Program-made: the position numbers and the translations under genes
The notes under the pieces: model-generated
The model's input: only the letters and a program-made list of their open reading frames with translations
What the model was told of the DNA's origin: nothing
Databases searched by the model: none
From: Crystallibacter permensis
Lineage (GTDB): Bacteria; Actinomycetota; Actinomycetes; Actinomycetales; Micrococcaceae
DNA: 64,000 nucleotides
Direction: 5' to 3'
NCBI RefSeq assembly: GCF_025960875.1
Contig: NZ_JAODLR010000018.1
Location: 34,993-98,992, forward strand
In this document: one piece after another, positions 16,718 to 25,274 of the stretch
Position numbering within the stretch: the first letter of the stretch is position 1
Layout of the letters: each line of letters opens with the position of its first letter

Positions 16718-18433
16718 TTAGAAGGTGGGGACGTTGGCCAGCAGTTCGCGCGTGTAGTCGTGCTGCGGATTTTCCAGCACGTCCTCGGTGCTGCCCAGAT
16801 CCACAATCCGGCCCTTCTGCAGGACGGCCATGCGCTGCGAGATGTGCCGGGCCAGGGCGATGTTGTGGGTAACGAACAGCATGGACATGCCGGTGTCGGT
16901 CTGCAGCGACCGCAGCAGGTCGATGATGGAGGCCTGCACGGAGACGTCCAGCGCGGAGGTGACTTCGTCGCAGACCAGCAGCGACGGCGCGTTGACCAGT
17001 GCGCGGGCGATGGCGGCCCGCTGGCGCTCGCCGCCGCTGAGGTCGCCCGGACGGCGGTCCAGGTAGCTGTCGCCCAGACGCACCTGGTCCAGTGCTTCGC
17101 GGACCCGGAGCCGGCGTTCCTTGCGGCTCATCTTGCCGGACATCTGCAGGGGAACCTCGACGGATTCACAGATGGTCCGGCGCGGGTTCAGCGAGGAGAA
17201 CGGGCTTTGAAACACGTACTGGACCTGCTGGCGCTGTTCGGCGCTGCGGGCACGGGTGCCCGGAGCCAGCTCCGCGCCGTCCAGGCACACGGTGCCGTTG
17301 TAGTCGTCGTTGAGGCCCGCGATGCAGCGCGAGAGGGTGGTCTTGCCGGAGCCGGATTCGCCCAGCAGCATCATCGACTCGCCCTGCCCCAGCTTGAAGT
17401 CGATGCCGTCCAGCACCTGGTTCTCGCCGTAGGCCAGACGCAGTCCGGAGACTTCGAGCAGGCTGCGGTGGGCCGCCGGCGCCGGGGTGGGCGCAGCTGG
17501 GTGGCGGTCCGCCGTCGTTATTTGAGCGGCGTGGCTCGCGCTGCCGTCCTGCGGCACAGCCGCCTGCTCGCCGGTGATGGCCGCGACGCTGCCCACCCGG
17601 CGCTTGCCGGCCAGGTCCGGAACCGCGTTGAGCAGTTTGCGCGTGTAGTGGTGCTGCGGCCGGTAGAGCACCTGGGCTGTGGGGCCGTGTTCCACCACGT
17701 CGCCGGAGAGCATGACAACGACGTCGTCCGCCACCTTGGCCACGACCGCCAGGTCATGCGTGATGTAGAGCCCGGCAACGCTGTGCCGCTCCGCCAGCTG
17801 GTCGATGGTCTGCAGCACCAAGGCCTGCGTGGTGACATCGAGGCCGGTGGTGGGCTCGTCGAGCACCATCACCGCGGGCCGGCAGGCGAAGGCCATGGCG
17901 ATGCCCACCCGCTGCTGCTGGCCGCCGGAGAGCTGGTGCGGATAGCGGCCCAAGTAGGCCCGGTCATTCTCCAAGCCGACCTCGGCCAACACCTCTGCGG
18001 CGCGGCCGCGGCGCTCTGCGTCCGAGTCCCCGTAGCGGTGCACCCGCAGGACTTCCATGATCTGCTCGCCGATCCGCATGGCGGGGTTCAGCGAGAGGGC
18101 CGGATCCTGCGGGACATAGGAGATGGCGCCGCCGCGGAGTTTGCGGCGTTCGGACTCCGGCAGGTCCAGAATGCTGCCGTCCTGGCCGGAACCGGCCAGG
18201 TGGATTTCGCCGCCGGTGTGCTCCAGGCCCTGGCGGAAGTGCCCCAGGCAGGCCAGCCCGGCGGTGGTTTTGCCGGAGCCGGATTCGCCCACCAGGGCAA
18301 GGATCTTGCCCGGCTGGAGCTCGAAGGAGACCCCGTGCAGGATTTCCTCGCCCGCCGTGGTGGCGACCCGCAGCCCGTCGGCGCTGAGCACCGGCGTGGC
18401 TGTGGTGGTGTTTTCCGAGATGGACGTGCTCAT
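16718..18433 (-). CDS. Fused dipeptide/oligopeptide-type ABC ATPase (DppD-DppF)
   Basis: 571 residues with two complete ATPase domains. Both carry Walker A GESGSGKTT (first at about 49-57, second near 330). Signatures are LSGGQQQRVGIAMA and [15 protein letters not shown], and Walker B regions are VMVLDEPTTGLD and LLVCDEVTSALD. A Pro/Ala-rich linker joins the halves. It energises uptake through the two permeases just upstream, and its ATG overlaps the DppC-like stop by 4 nt. The class transports peptides, but also nickel, glutathione and other solutes. Here it sits in an operon with carnitine-type enzymes. Confidence 0.92.
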   Translation of the reverse strand: MSTSISENTTTATPVLSADGLRVATTAGEEILHGVSFELQPGKILALVGESGSGKTTAGLACLGHFRQGLEHTGGEIHLAGSGQDGSILDLPESERRKLRGGAISYVPQDPALSLNPAMRIGEQIMEVLRVHRYGDSDAERRGRAAEVLAEVGLENDRAYLGRYPHQLSGGQQQRVGIAMAFACRPAVMVLDEPTTGLDVTTQALVLQTIDQLAERHSVAGLYITHDLAVVAKVADDVVVMLSGDVVEHGPTAQVLYRPQHHYTRKLLNAVPDLAGKRRVGSVAAITGEQAAVPQDGSASHAAQITTADRHPAAPTPAPAAHRSLLEVSGLRLAYGENQVLDGIDFKLGQGESMMLLGESGSGKTTLSRCIAGLNDDYNGTVCLDGAELAPGTRARSAEQRQQVQYVFQSPFSSLNPRRTICESVEVPLQMSGKMSRKERRLRVREALDQVRLGDSYLDRRPGDLSGGERQRAAIARALVNAPSLLVCDEVTSALDVSVQASIIDLLRSLQTDTGMSMLFVTHNIALARHISQRMAVLQKGRIVDLGSTEDVLENPQHDYTRELLANVPTF

Positions 18434-19317
18434 TTGGTTGCTCCCACGTTCACGTTGGCCGATGCCCGCGCCAAGGAATCGGTGATCAGGTTGGTGCCGA
18501 CCGTCAGCACGGCGATCGCCAGGACGGGCAGGATGACGCCCCAGGGCTGGACCACCAGGGCAATGCGGTTCTCGTTGATCATCAAGCCCCAGTCCGCGGT
18601 GGGCGGCTGCATGCCCAGGCCCAGGAAGGACAGCGAGGCCACCGCGCCGATGGAGTACGTCATCCGCAGTCCCAGCTCCACCATCAGGGGGCCGGTGATG
18701 TTGGGCAGCACGTCCTTGACCAGGATCTTCCATTTGGGCACCGCATACATCTCCGCGGCGCGGATGAAGTCCTCGGTGATGACTTCCACGGTGGCGGAGC
18801 GGGTGACCCGGGCGATGCGCGGCGCGTGGGTAATGCCGATGACCACCACGAGCACCCAGCCCTGCGGACCCAGCACGGTGATGGCCAGCAGCGCGAAGAC
18901 CAGCTGCGGCAGGGCCAGCATGACATCGTTGGCGCGCATGATGATGCTGTCCACCCAGCCGCCCTGGTAGGCGGCGACCATGCCGGTCAGTCCGCCAAGC
19001 ACCATGCCCAGCAGCGTGGCCAGCGCGGCGTAGATCAGCAGGCGCAGGCCGCCGTCGAGGAACCGGCTGAGGACGTCGCGGCCCAGGTTGTCCGTGCCGA
19101 ACAAACCGTCCGCTTGGAACGGGCGGCCGGCGAACTGGGTACTGGTGTAGCCGGTGGCCCAGGGCAGCAGCAAAGGTCCCAGCACGGCCAGGAGGACAAC
19201 GACACCGGTCAGCGCGATGCCGATCTTTGCCTGCCGCTGGCGGACCAGCCGCCGCAGCAAACCTGGCGGGGTCTCGACTTCCCGGGCGATGTCCTGGGGT
19301 GAATCAATGACGCTCAT
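18430..19317 (-). CDS. Peptide-type ABC transporter permease (DppC-like)
   Basis: 295 residues, about six membrane helices. LFGTDNLGRDVLSRFLDG near residue 75 is the DppC family signature, and the coupling loop includes VLPNITGPLMVELGLR. An N-terminal cytoplasmic stretch precedes the first helix (IGIALTGVVVLLAVLGPLLL). It pairs with the DppB-like permease, whose gene overlaps its start by 4 nt. Together they form the channel of the importer encoded here. Confidence 0.92.
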   Translation of the reverse strand: MSVIDSPQDIAREVETPPGLLRRLVRQRQAKIGIALTGVVVLLAVLGPLLLPWATGYTSTQFAGRPFQADGLFGTDNLGRDVLSRFLDGGLRLLIYAALATLLGMVLGGLTGMVAAYQGGWVDSIIMRANDVMLALPQLVFALLAITVLGPQGWVLVVVIGITHAPRIARVTRSATVEVITEDFIRAAEMYAVPKWKILVKDVLPNITGPLMVELGLRMTYSIGAVASLSFLGLGMQPPTADWGLMINENRIALVVQPWGVILPVLAIAVLTVGTNLITDSLARASANVNVGATK

Positions 19318-20270
19318 CGGGTGCCCCCCGTGCGTAGTTTCGGATTAGTCAGGATGCCGACCATGTCGGCCAGCAGGTTGACGATGATGTAGACCGCGGC
19401 GATCAGGATGGACAACGCCTGGACCACCTGCACGTCCCGGTTGGCTACCGCATCCACCAGGGCCTGGCCGATGCCGGGATAGCGGAAGAGGAATTCGACA
19501 ACGACGACGCCGCCGGCCATCCACGCGAGCTGGATGGCGACCACCTGGGCCACCGGCGACAGCGCGTGGGGGAGCGCATGGCGCAGGATGACCTGGCGTT
19601 CAGGCACACCCTTCAGCCGGGCCATCTCCACATAGCCCGAGTCCAGTACCTCCAGCATGGTGGCCCGCATCATGCGCGTGATGTAGGGGGTGACCACCAG
19701 CACCAGGGTCAGGGTGGGCAGGACCAGCTGCAGCGGGTAGTTCCAGACCGCTTCGCCAGGCGGGGCCATGGTGACCGAGGGCAGGATGGGGAAAACGGTG
19801 GTGGAGAACAAGGTGATCAGCGCGATGCCGATGACGAATTCAGGCAGCGCCGCCAGTACCAGGCTGACGCCGGTGGTCACATGGTCGCCGGTCCGGCCGC
19901 GGCGGAGGGCGCTGTACGTTCCCACGAGGAAGCCCACGGGCAGGCTGATGAGGCTGGCCGCGACCAGCAGCACCAGGGAGGCGCCGATGCGTTCACCCAG
20001 CAGCGCGCTGACCGGGCCGCCGGAGGCCGCCGAAATTCCGAGGTCGCCGACGAAAAGGCCGCCGAGCCAACTGAAGTAGCGCTGCAAGACTGGGTCGTTG
20101 AGGTTCATCTGCTCGCGGAGGGCCGCCAGCCTTTCCGGCGTGGCCTGCTGGCCCAGGATCGCCTGGGCCGGGTCGCCCGGCAGCAGCAGGGTCGCCACGA
20201 AAACCATGACGGACACCGCCAGCAGGATCAGCACACTGGTAGCCAGCCGGCGCAAAATAATCGGCATCAT
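19314..20270 (-). CDS. Peptide-type ABC transporter permease (DppB-like)
   Basis: 318 residues with six predicted membrane helices. Landmarks are LLPGDPAQAILGQQATPERL (the large loop after helix 1) and the coupling loop RHALPHALSPVAQVVAIQL. FLFRYPGIGQALVDAVANRD near the C-terminus is diagnostic of DppB. Start and stop both overlap neighbours by 4 nt, so it is translated together with the binding protein and DppC-like gene. Confidence 0.92.
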   Translation of the reverse strand: MMPIILRRLATSVLILLAVSVMVFVATLLLPGDPAQAILGQQATPERLAALREQMNLNDPVLQRYFSWLGGLFVGDLGISAASGGPVSALLGERIGASLVLLVAASLISLPVGFLVGTYSALRRGRTGDHVTTGVSLVLAALPEFVIGIALITLFSTTVFPILPSVTMAPPGEAVWNYPLQLVLPTLTLVLVVTPYITRMMRATMLEVLDSGYVEMARLKGVPERQVILRHALPHALSPVAQVVAIQLAWMAGGVVVVEFLFRYPGIGQALVDAVANRDVQVVQALSILIAAVYIIVNLLADMVGILTNPKLRTGGTR

Positions 20271-21874
20271 GATAAGTCTCCTCCCAGCCAGACGCGGCGG
20301 AACTCAAAGCCGGACAGCGCCAGGCCGGTGCGGTTGGGCACCAGACCCGCCACGTATTGCTGGTAGGCGTCCGCCTGGTTCGGGTGGCCCCAGATGATGT
20401 AGCCGCCCTCGTTGTACTCGATCTCCTGCGCTGCGGCGATGAGCTCGTTGCGTTTGTCCGGATCCAAGGTGCCCTTGGCCTGGGCGACCAGCTCGTTGAA
20501 CTCCGGGTGGTCCCAATGGGTCTCGTTGTAGGGTGCGGTGGGCAGCGAGCTGTTGTTGACCTGCGGCAGGAAGTTCCGGGTGTACCAGAAGTCCTGCGCG
20601 AAGTCCCACTGCAGATAACCGTCGCCGAAGAAAGTGGTGGTATCCACCCGGCGGATCTTTACGTCGATCCCGGCGGCCGCCGCCTGTTGCGCGAATACTT
20701 GGGCCGCTTCCACGGCGCCTGCCTGGATCGGAGCGGTGACCAGTTCGACGCTCAGTCCGTCCGGGTAGCCCGCATCGGCCAGCAGCTCCTTGGCACGGGC
20801 GATGTCCTGCACACGCTGGGGCAGCTTGGAGGCATAGCCGGGGTCGAACGGGGAATAGAGGTCGTTACCGATGCTGCCGTTGCCGCTGAGTACCTGTTCG
20901 ATCATCTGTTCCCGGTCCACCGCCAGGCGGAAGGCCTGGCGGACCCGGTTGTCGTCGAAGGGCGGCTTGTCCACCCGCATGGTGAACGGCATCCACATAC
21001 CGGTTTCGGAGTTGAGGATACTGATGCGCGGATCCGCATCGATCACCTCGAGCAGGGCCAGCGGGATCTGGCCAACGGCGTCCACTTGGGTGGAGAGCAG
21101 CGCATTGATGAGCGCGTCGTCGTCGTCGAAATTCAGGATCGACAGCTCGTCCAGGTACGGTTCGTTGTCGCGCCAGTAGTTCTCGTTGCGGACAAACAGG
21201 CTGCTGCGTCCGGGGGTGAAGGACTGGTACTTGAAGGGTCCGGTGCCTATCGGCGTGGCCGGGTCGTAGTCTTCGGGCACAATGCCCAGGGCGTACTGGC
21301 CGAGGGAATCGTCGAAGGTGGCGGCAGCGGTGTTGAGCCGGAACTCCACCCGGTGGTCGTTGATAACGGCCACCTCGTCCAGGACGGAGAGCGAGGACGC
21401 GCCTGTCTTGGGATCGTCCGGATCGGTGATCCGTTTGAACGTTGCCGCCACATCCCGGCCGGTAAGGGGCCGGCCGTCGTGGAAGGTCACGCCCTTGCGC
21501 AGGTCTACCGTCCAGACCAGCGCGTCGGCCGACGGCGTGGCGCTGACGGCGAGCAGCGGCTGCAGTTCATAGTTCTCGTCGCGGTAGAGCAGCGATTCGT
21601 AGAGGTTAACCACCCGGGCGATGTCCGTGGTGCTCACGGGGGAGTGGGCGTCGAGACTGTCCGCGGCGCCGCCGCCGGAGAGACCCACACGGAGCGTGCC
21701 GCCGGATTGCGGCGGACCCTCGGGGCTGGCCAGGACATCGGGCTGGCCACCACTGCAGGCGGCGAGGAAGCCGCCCAGTCCCAGGGCGAGGCCGGTGCCG
21801 AGCAGCCGTCGGCGGGTCAGCTGCAGGGCAGAGGTATCCGGCAGCCGCAGTCTAGAGGAAGTTGCTGGTTCCAC
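20267..21874 (-). CDS. Extracellular solute-binding lipoprotein, family 5 (peptide type)
   Basis: 535 residues. The N-terminus has a twin-arginine-type signal (LTRRRLLGTGLALGLGGF) ending in the lipobox FLAACSGG, so it is probably exported folded and lipid-anchored. Family 5 landmarks include VWTVDLRKGVTFHDGRPLTG and RVRQAFRLAVDREQMI. The start is a GTG at 21874 with AGAAGGA 4 nt upstream. It supplies solute to the two permeases and fused ATPase that follow. Given the adjacent carnitine-type enzymes, a trimethylammonium compound or a precursor is a plausible ligand; peptides remain possible. Confidence 0.9.
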   Translation of the reverse strand: MEPATSSRLRLPDTSALQLTRRRLLGTGLALGLGGFLAACSGGQPDVLASPEGPPQSGGTLRVGLSGGGAADSLDAHSPVSTTDIARVVNLYESLLYRDENYELQPLLAVSATPSADALVWTVDLRKGVTFHDGRPLTGRDVAATFKRITDPDDPKTGASSLSVLDEVAVINDHRVEFRLNTAAATFDDSLGQYALGIVPEDYDPATPIGTGPFKYQSFTPGRSSLFVRNENYWRDNEPYLDELSILNFDDDDALINALLSTQVDAVGQIPLALLEVIDADPRISILNSETGMWMPFTMRVDKPPFDDNRVRQAFRLAVDREQMIEQVLSGNGSIGNDLYSPFDPGYASKLPQRVQDIARAKELLADAGYPDGLSVELVTAPIQAGAVEAAQVFAQQAAAAGIDVKIRRVDTTTFFGDGYLQWDFAQDFWYTRNFLPQVNNSSLPTAPYNETHWDHPEFNELVAQAKGTLDPDKRNELIAAAQEIEYNEGGYIIWGHPNQADAYQQYVAGLVPNRTGLALSGFEFRRVWLGGDLS

Positions 21875-21902
21875 TGTTCCTTCTTTCTGGAGGGAAATAC
21901 GG

Positions 21903-22370
21903 CTAAGCAGAGACTTTCCGTCCGATCCAATCCGGCGCCGGACCAGCCGCGCGCCCAAAGGCATCGATGTTCCCCGTGATGGCCGCAGGGAAGGCTTCGC
22001 TGCGGCCGGACTGCTGGTTGACGTGAAGTGCCAGCAGCTCTTCGGTGGCAATAAGGCGGCCACCGGCGTGCATCTCATGGGCCAGATGAAGCTTCTTCGG
22101 GCCGGAGCCCGCAATCGCCGTCGTAATTTCCAGCTCGGCGCCGAGTCCCGTTTCGGCCAGGTACCTGACGTGGGCTTCGACGGTGTAGAGGGAGTTGCCC
22201 GTCTGCTTGCGGTACGGCTCGTCCAGGCCCAACTGGTCCATGACATGGTCGGTGGCAAAGCCGAACGCCAGGACGTAGAAGGCTTCGGACATGTGGCCGT
22301 TGTAGTCGATCCACTCCGGCAGGACCGTGCAGCGGTAAGCGGCGAGTTCGCCGGCCGCAGCGCGGTTCAT
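21903..22370 (-). CDS. Thioesterase, probable betainyl-CoA thioesterase
   Basis: 155 residues of the hotdog fold. EWIDYNGHMSEAFYVLAFG at about 18-36 carries the YNGHM motif, and SLYTVEAHVRYLAETGLGAE follows. This segment resembles the thioesterase that in some proteobacteria is fused to L-carnitine dehydrogenase and hydrolyses betainyl-CoA to glycine betaine. Here it is a separate gene whose ATG overlaps the dehydrogenase stop by 4 nt, the two-gene equivalent of that fusion. It acts after the beta-keto acid cleavage enzyme. The substrate is assigned from context. Confidence 0.8.
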   Translation of the reverse strand: MNRAAAGELAAYRCTVLPEWIDYNGHMSEAFYVLAFGFATDHVMDQLGLDEPYRKQTGNSLYTVEAHVRYLAETGLGAELEITTAIAGSGPKKLHLAHEMHAGGRLIATEELLALHVNQQSGRSEAFPAAITGNIDAFGRAAGPAPDWIGRKVSA

Positions 22371-23335
22371 CTCTCCGCCTTCACCGCGGCGATGGCGTTC
22401 CGGATGGCGATGATCGCCTCGTCGCGTGCGGCCACCAGTTCCGGGACGGTCCGCCCGGCGGCTTCCTCGTCGCAGCCGGCGATCACGGCGTCGCGCAGTT
22501 CCGGTGTCAGTTCCGGGGCATCCAACCGGGTCCACGGGGACTTCAAGGACGGGCCGAAATGGTCCAGCATGTGGGCCATGCCGCCCTCGCCGCCGGCCAG
22601 GTGGAAGGTGAGCATGGGGCCCTGCAGCGGCCAGCGCAGGCCGGGGCCGTCCGTGATGGCCAGGTCGATCTGCTCCACCGTGGCCTCGCCGTTGTCCACC
22701 ATGTGCAGCGCCTCGCGCCAGAGCGCTTCCTGCAGCCGGTTGGCGATGAAGCCGGGGACTTCGCGGTCCATGGTGATCACGGACTTGCCGATGTGCTCGT
22801 ACCAGGCCGAAGCCCACTTCACGGCGGCCGTGGAGGTCTGCTCGCCGCCGACAACCTCCACCAGGGGGATGAGGTACGGCGGGTTGAACGGATGCCCGAC
22901 CACCAGCCGCGACGGGTTGGCGGCCTCGGTAGCCATCTCCGTCATACCGTAGCCGGATGTGGAGGAGGCAATTACGACGTCGGGGGCCGTCACAGCGTCG
23001 ATCTGGGCCAGCAGCGACTGCTTGAGTTCCAAGACCTCGGGTGCGCTTTCCTGCACGAAACCGACGCCGGCCACGGCCTCTGCCAGGTCAGAGTGGACGG
23101 TGAAATTGTCCTTCGAGGCGTTCGGCGCAAGGCCCAGCTTCGTCAGGGCCGGCCAGGCGGCGTCGATGAGGCGGCGCAGCTTCGGCTCCGCATCGGGGGA
23201 GGGGTCCCAGGCCTGGACGCGGTAACCGCGGGCCAGGAAGTAGGCGGCCCAGCCGCCGCCGATGGTGCCGACGCCCACGCAGGCGACAGTGCCGACGTCG
23301 TTCATGTCCAAGGGGGTGAAATCTGTGGTGGTCAT
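22367..23335 (-). CDS. 3-hydroxyacyl-CoA dehydrogenase family, probable L-carnitine dehydrogenase
   Basis: 322 residues. The Rossmann motif is CVGVGTIGGGWAAYFLARGY at about 18-37, followed by IASSTSGYGMTEM, HPFNPPYLIPLVEVVGG and REVPGFIANRLQEALWREAL. The length and sequence fit carnitine 3-dehydrogenase, which oxidises L-carnitine with NAD to 3-dehydrocarnitine. The ATG at 23335 lies 4 nt after the stop of the cleavage-enzyme gene, and the family fold begins shortly after it. Its position between cleavage enzyme and thioesterase matches the known aerobic carnitine route. A 3-hydroxybutyryl-CoA dehydrogenase is the alternative. Confidence 0.85.
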   Translation of the reverse strand: MTTTDFTPLDMNDVGTVACVGVGTIGGGWAAYFLARGYRVQAWDPSPDAEPKLRRLIDAAWPALTKLGLAPNASKDNFTVHSDLAEAVAGVGFVQESAPEVLELKQSLLAQIDAVTAPDVVIASSTSGYGMTEMATEAANPSRLVVGHPFNPPYLIPLVEVVGGEQTSTAAVKWASAWYEHIGKSVITMDREVPGFIANRLQEALWREALHMVDNGEATVEQIDLAITDGPGLRWPLQGPMLTFHLAGGEGGMAHMLDHFGPSLKSPWTRLDAPELTPELRDAVIAGCDEEAAGRTVPELVAARDEAIIAIRNAIAAVKAER

Positions 23336-23339
23336 AGGT

Positions 23340-24227
23340 TCAGGCCTTCTTCTCGAGCTTGAGGATTTCGCGGGCTTCGTCGGGCGTGGCCACCGACGAG
23401 CCGAGGTCGTGGACAATCTGGATGGCGCGTTCGGTCAACTGCGCGTTGGTGGCCTTGACACCCTTGCTGAGGTAGAGATTGTCTTCCAGCCCCACCCGGA
23501 CGTGGCCGCCGAGCAGCACGGACTGGGCCACCCACGGCAGCTGGTCGCGGCCGATGGCGAAGGAGGTCCACTGTGCGCCCTCGGGCAGCATGTTGACCAT
23601 GGCGTGCAGCAGGCCCGCGTCGACGGGGGCGCCGTAGGGGATACCCATGCACAGCTGGTACAGCGGCGGCGGGGCAATGAGGCCTTCTTCCACCATCACG
23701 TTCGCGAACCAGAGGTTGCCGGTATCGAAGATCTCCATCTCCGGCTTCACTCCCAGCTGCTTGATGCGCTCGGCGCCCTCGCGCAGCATGTCGGGGGTGC
23801 TGATATAGACCTGGCTGCCTTCGCCGAAGTTCAGCGAGCCGCAGTCGATGGTGCAGATTTCCGGCCGCAGCTCCTCCACGTGGGCCAGGCGCTCCAGCCC
23901 GCTGACTAGGTCCGTGCCGGGCAGCTGCTTGGTGGGGTGGCCCGGGTCCAGCACCAAGTCGCCGCCCATGCCGGCCGTGAGGTTGATGACCGGGTCCACG
24001 TCGCTTTCCCGCACCAGACGGACAACTTCGCGGTACAAGGCCACATCGCGTGAACCCTGCCCGGTTTCGACGTCGCGGACATGGATGTGGACCACGGAAG
24101 CTCCGGCACGCGCCGCGGCGATGGCATCAGCCGCGATCTGCTCAGGGGTGACGGGTACGTGCTCGCTCTTGCCGGTGGTGTCGCCGGCGCCGGTGAGTGC
24201 GCAGGTGACGATAACCTTGCGGTTCAT
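23340..24227 (-). CDS. Beta-keto acid cleavage enzyme (BKACE), probable dehydrocarnitine type
   Basis: 295 residues. The zinc-binding HIHVRD motif lies in [19 protein letters not shown] at about 40-58, with [30 protein letters not shown] and [15 protein letters not shown] following. The family condenses a beta-keto acid with acetyl-CoA to give acetoacetate and a new CoA thioester. With 3-dehydrocarnitine the products are acetoacetate and betainyl-CoA. Neighbouring carnitine dehydrogenase and thioesterase genes make that the likely substrate. The ATG at 24227 overlaps the regulator's stop by 4 nt. Confidence 0.87.
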   Translation of the reverse strand: MNRKVIVTCALTGAGDTTGKSEHVPVTPEQIAADAIAAARAGASVVHIHVRDVETGQGSRDVALYREVVRLVRESDVDPVINLTAGMGGDLVLDPGHPTKQLPGTDLVSGLERLAHVEELRPEICTIDCGSLNFGEGSQVYISTPDMLREGAERIKQLGVKPEMEIFDTGNLWFANVMVEEGLIAPPPLYQLCMGIPYGAPVDAGLLHAMVNMLPEGAQWTSFAIGRDQLPWVAQSVLLGGHVRVGLEDNLYLSKGVKATNAQLTERAIQIVHDLGSSVATPDEAREILKLEKKA

Positions 24228-25099
24228 TGGGGACTCCCTTGTGGTTTGACAATATTGCGGTCTACAAAACTTTGGATGTGGCTGAACATCTGATCGGAAG
24301 TCAGCATGCCGGTCAGGACCTTGATGCCGAGTCCGTCCATCAGGCTGGTCAGGTCCATGGCCAGCTCCCCGGAGGGCGCATCGACGAAGACACCGGACTG
24401 CTGCCCGTGGAGGATGGTGTCCTCCATGGTCTGGTACCAGCGGCGGTAACCCTGGGCGTGGTTCTCCTTGCCGGACTCGTCCACGGCGACGTCGGCCCAG
24501 GTCTGCAGCCAGATGGACCACTCTGCGTGGCCCCGGTCTCCTGCGGGCAGCTGCAATTCGATCAACCGCTTAAGCCGGTCCACCGGATCCGAAATCGTGT
24601 GCAGCTCGGCGATCTGGCGGTCAAAGGCCAGCTTGACAGAGTAGCGCAGGGCCTCGGCGAAGATCTCCCGCTTGGTGGAGAAGTAGTAGTGCACGGTTGC
24701 GCTGCTCATCTCGCAAACGTAGGCAATGTCCGCAATTCGTACCGCGGAGTAGCCGCGGCGGGCCAGCAGCCACCATGCCGCTTCGATGATCGCGCGCCGC
24801 TTCAGCGCCTGTTCGTTGTTTTCGCGGTGGCGCGTCGGCAGAACCTTGGCCGGCGGCGGCACTGACGGACCCTGGCTTTGATCGGAACCGGAGATCAGCC
24901 AGTTCACCGTAACGCCGGTGACATCCGCGAGATTGGTCAACTCCGCCGGCAGGAAGCGCCGCGTGCCTTTGAGGGCCTTGGAGAGTTTGGTTTCATCCAG
25001 GCCAATGTGCCGTGCCACCTCCCGTTGGGCGAGGCCGGAATTCCGGATGGAGACGCGGGCTCGTTCTGCTAGTCCCGCGTGATCTGCTGCCGATGCCAT
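24224..25099 (-). CDS. XRE-TetR fusion transcriptional regulator
   Basis: 291 residues with two DNA-binding modules. Residues 10-70 form a Cro/C1-like helix-turn-helix ([20 protein letters not shown], then [14 protein letters not shown]). After a Pro-rich linker, residues 98-145 form a TetR N-terminal helix-turn-helix ([20 protein letters not shown], then [14 protein letters not shown]). The C-terminal half is a TetR-type ligand domain. It is the first gene of the operon and overlaps the cleavage-enzyme start by 4 nt, so it is likely a self-controlled repressor of carnitine catabolism. The double helix-turn-helix layout is unusual. Confidence 0.88.
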   Translation of the reverse strand: MASAADHAGLAERARVSIRNSGLAQREVARHIGLDETKLSKALKGTRRFLPAELTNLADVTGVTVNWLISGSDQSQGPSVPPPAKVLPTRHRENNEQALKRRAIIEAAWWLLARRGYSAVRIADIAYVCEMSSATVHYYFSTKREIFAEALRYSVKLAFDRQIAELHTISDPVDRLKRLIELQLPAGDRGHAEWSIWLQTWADVAVDESGKENHAQGYRRWYQTMEDTILHGQQSGVFVDAPSGELAMDLTSLMDGLGIKVLTGMLTSDQMFSHIQSFVDRNIVKPQGSPQ

Positions 25100-25119
25100 C
25101 CCCAGACGTTATCCCTTGA

Positions 25120-25136
25120 CTTGCGATCTTGGCAAG
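25120..25136. promoter_or_regulatory. Inverted repeat upstream of the XRE-TetR operon
   Basis: CTTGC (25120-25124) and GCAAG (25132-25136) form an inverted repeat about 20 nt upstream of the regulator start. AT-rich promoter-like sequence lies just beyond (25141-25153). It is a candidate autoregulatory operator, judged only by position and symmetry. Confidence 0.4.
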
Positions 25137-25274
25137 ACCGTCGATTAAAAATCAGTCAGAGTTGCGAATTTGTGACGTGAGACACGTGAGTGGGGGTTGG
25201 GGAAAGTGCGAGGCAGTAATGCCGCACGCCACAATGGTAGGCAAGAGGACGGACGGCGTCGTTGTTATTCAGAC

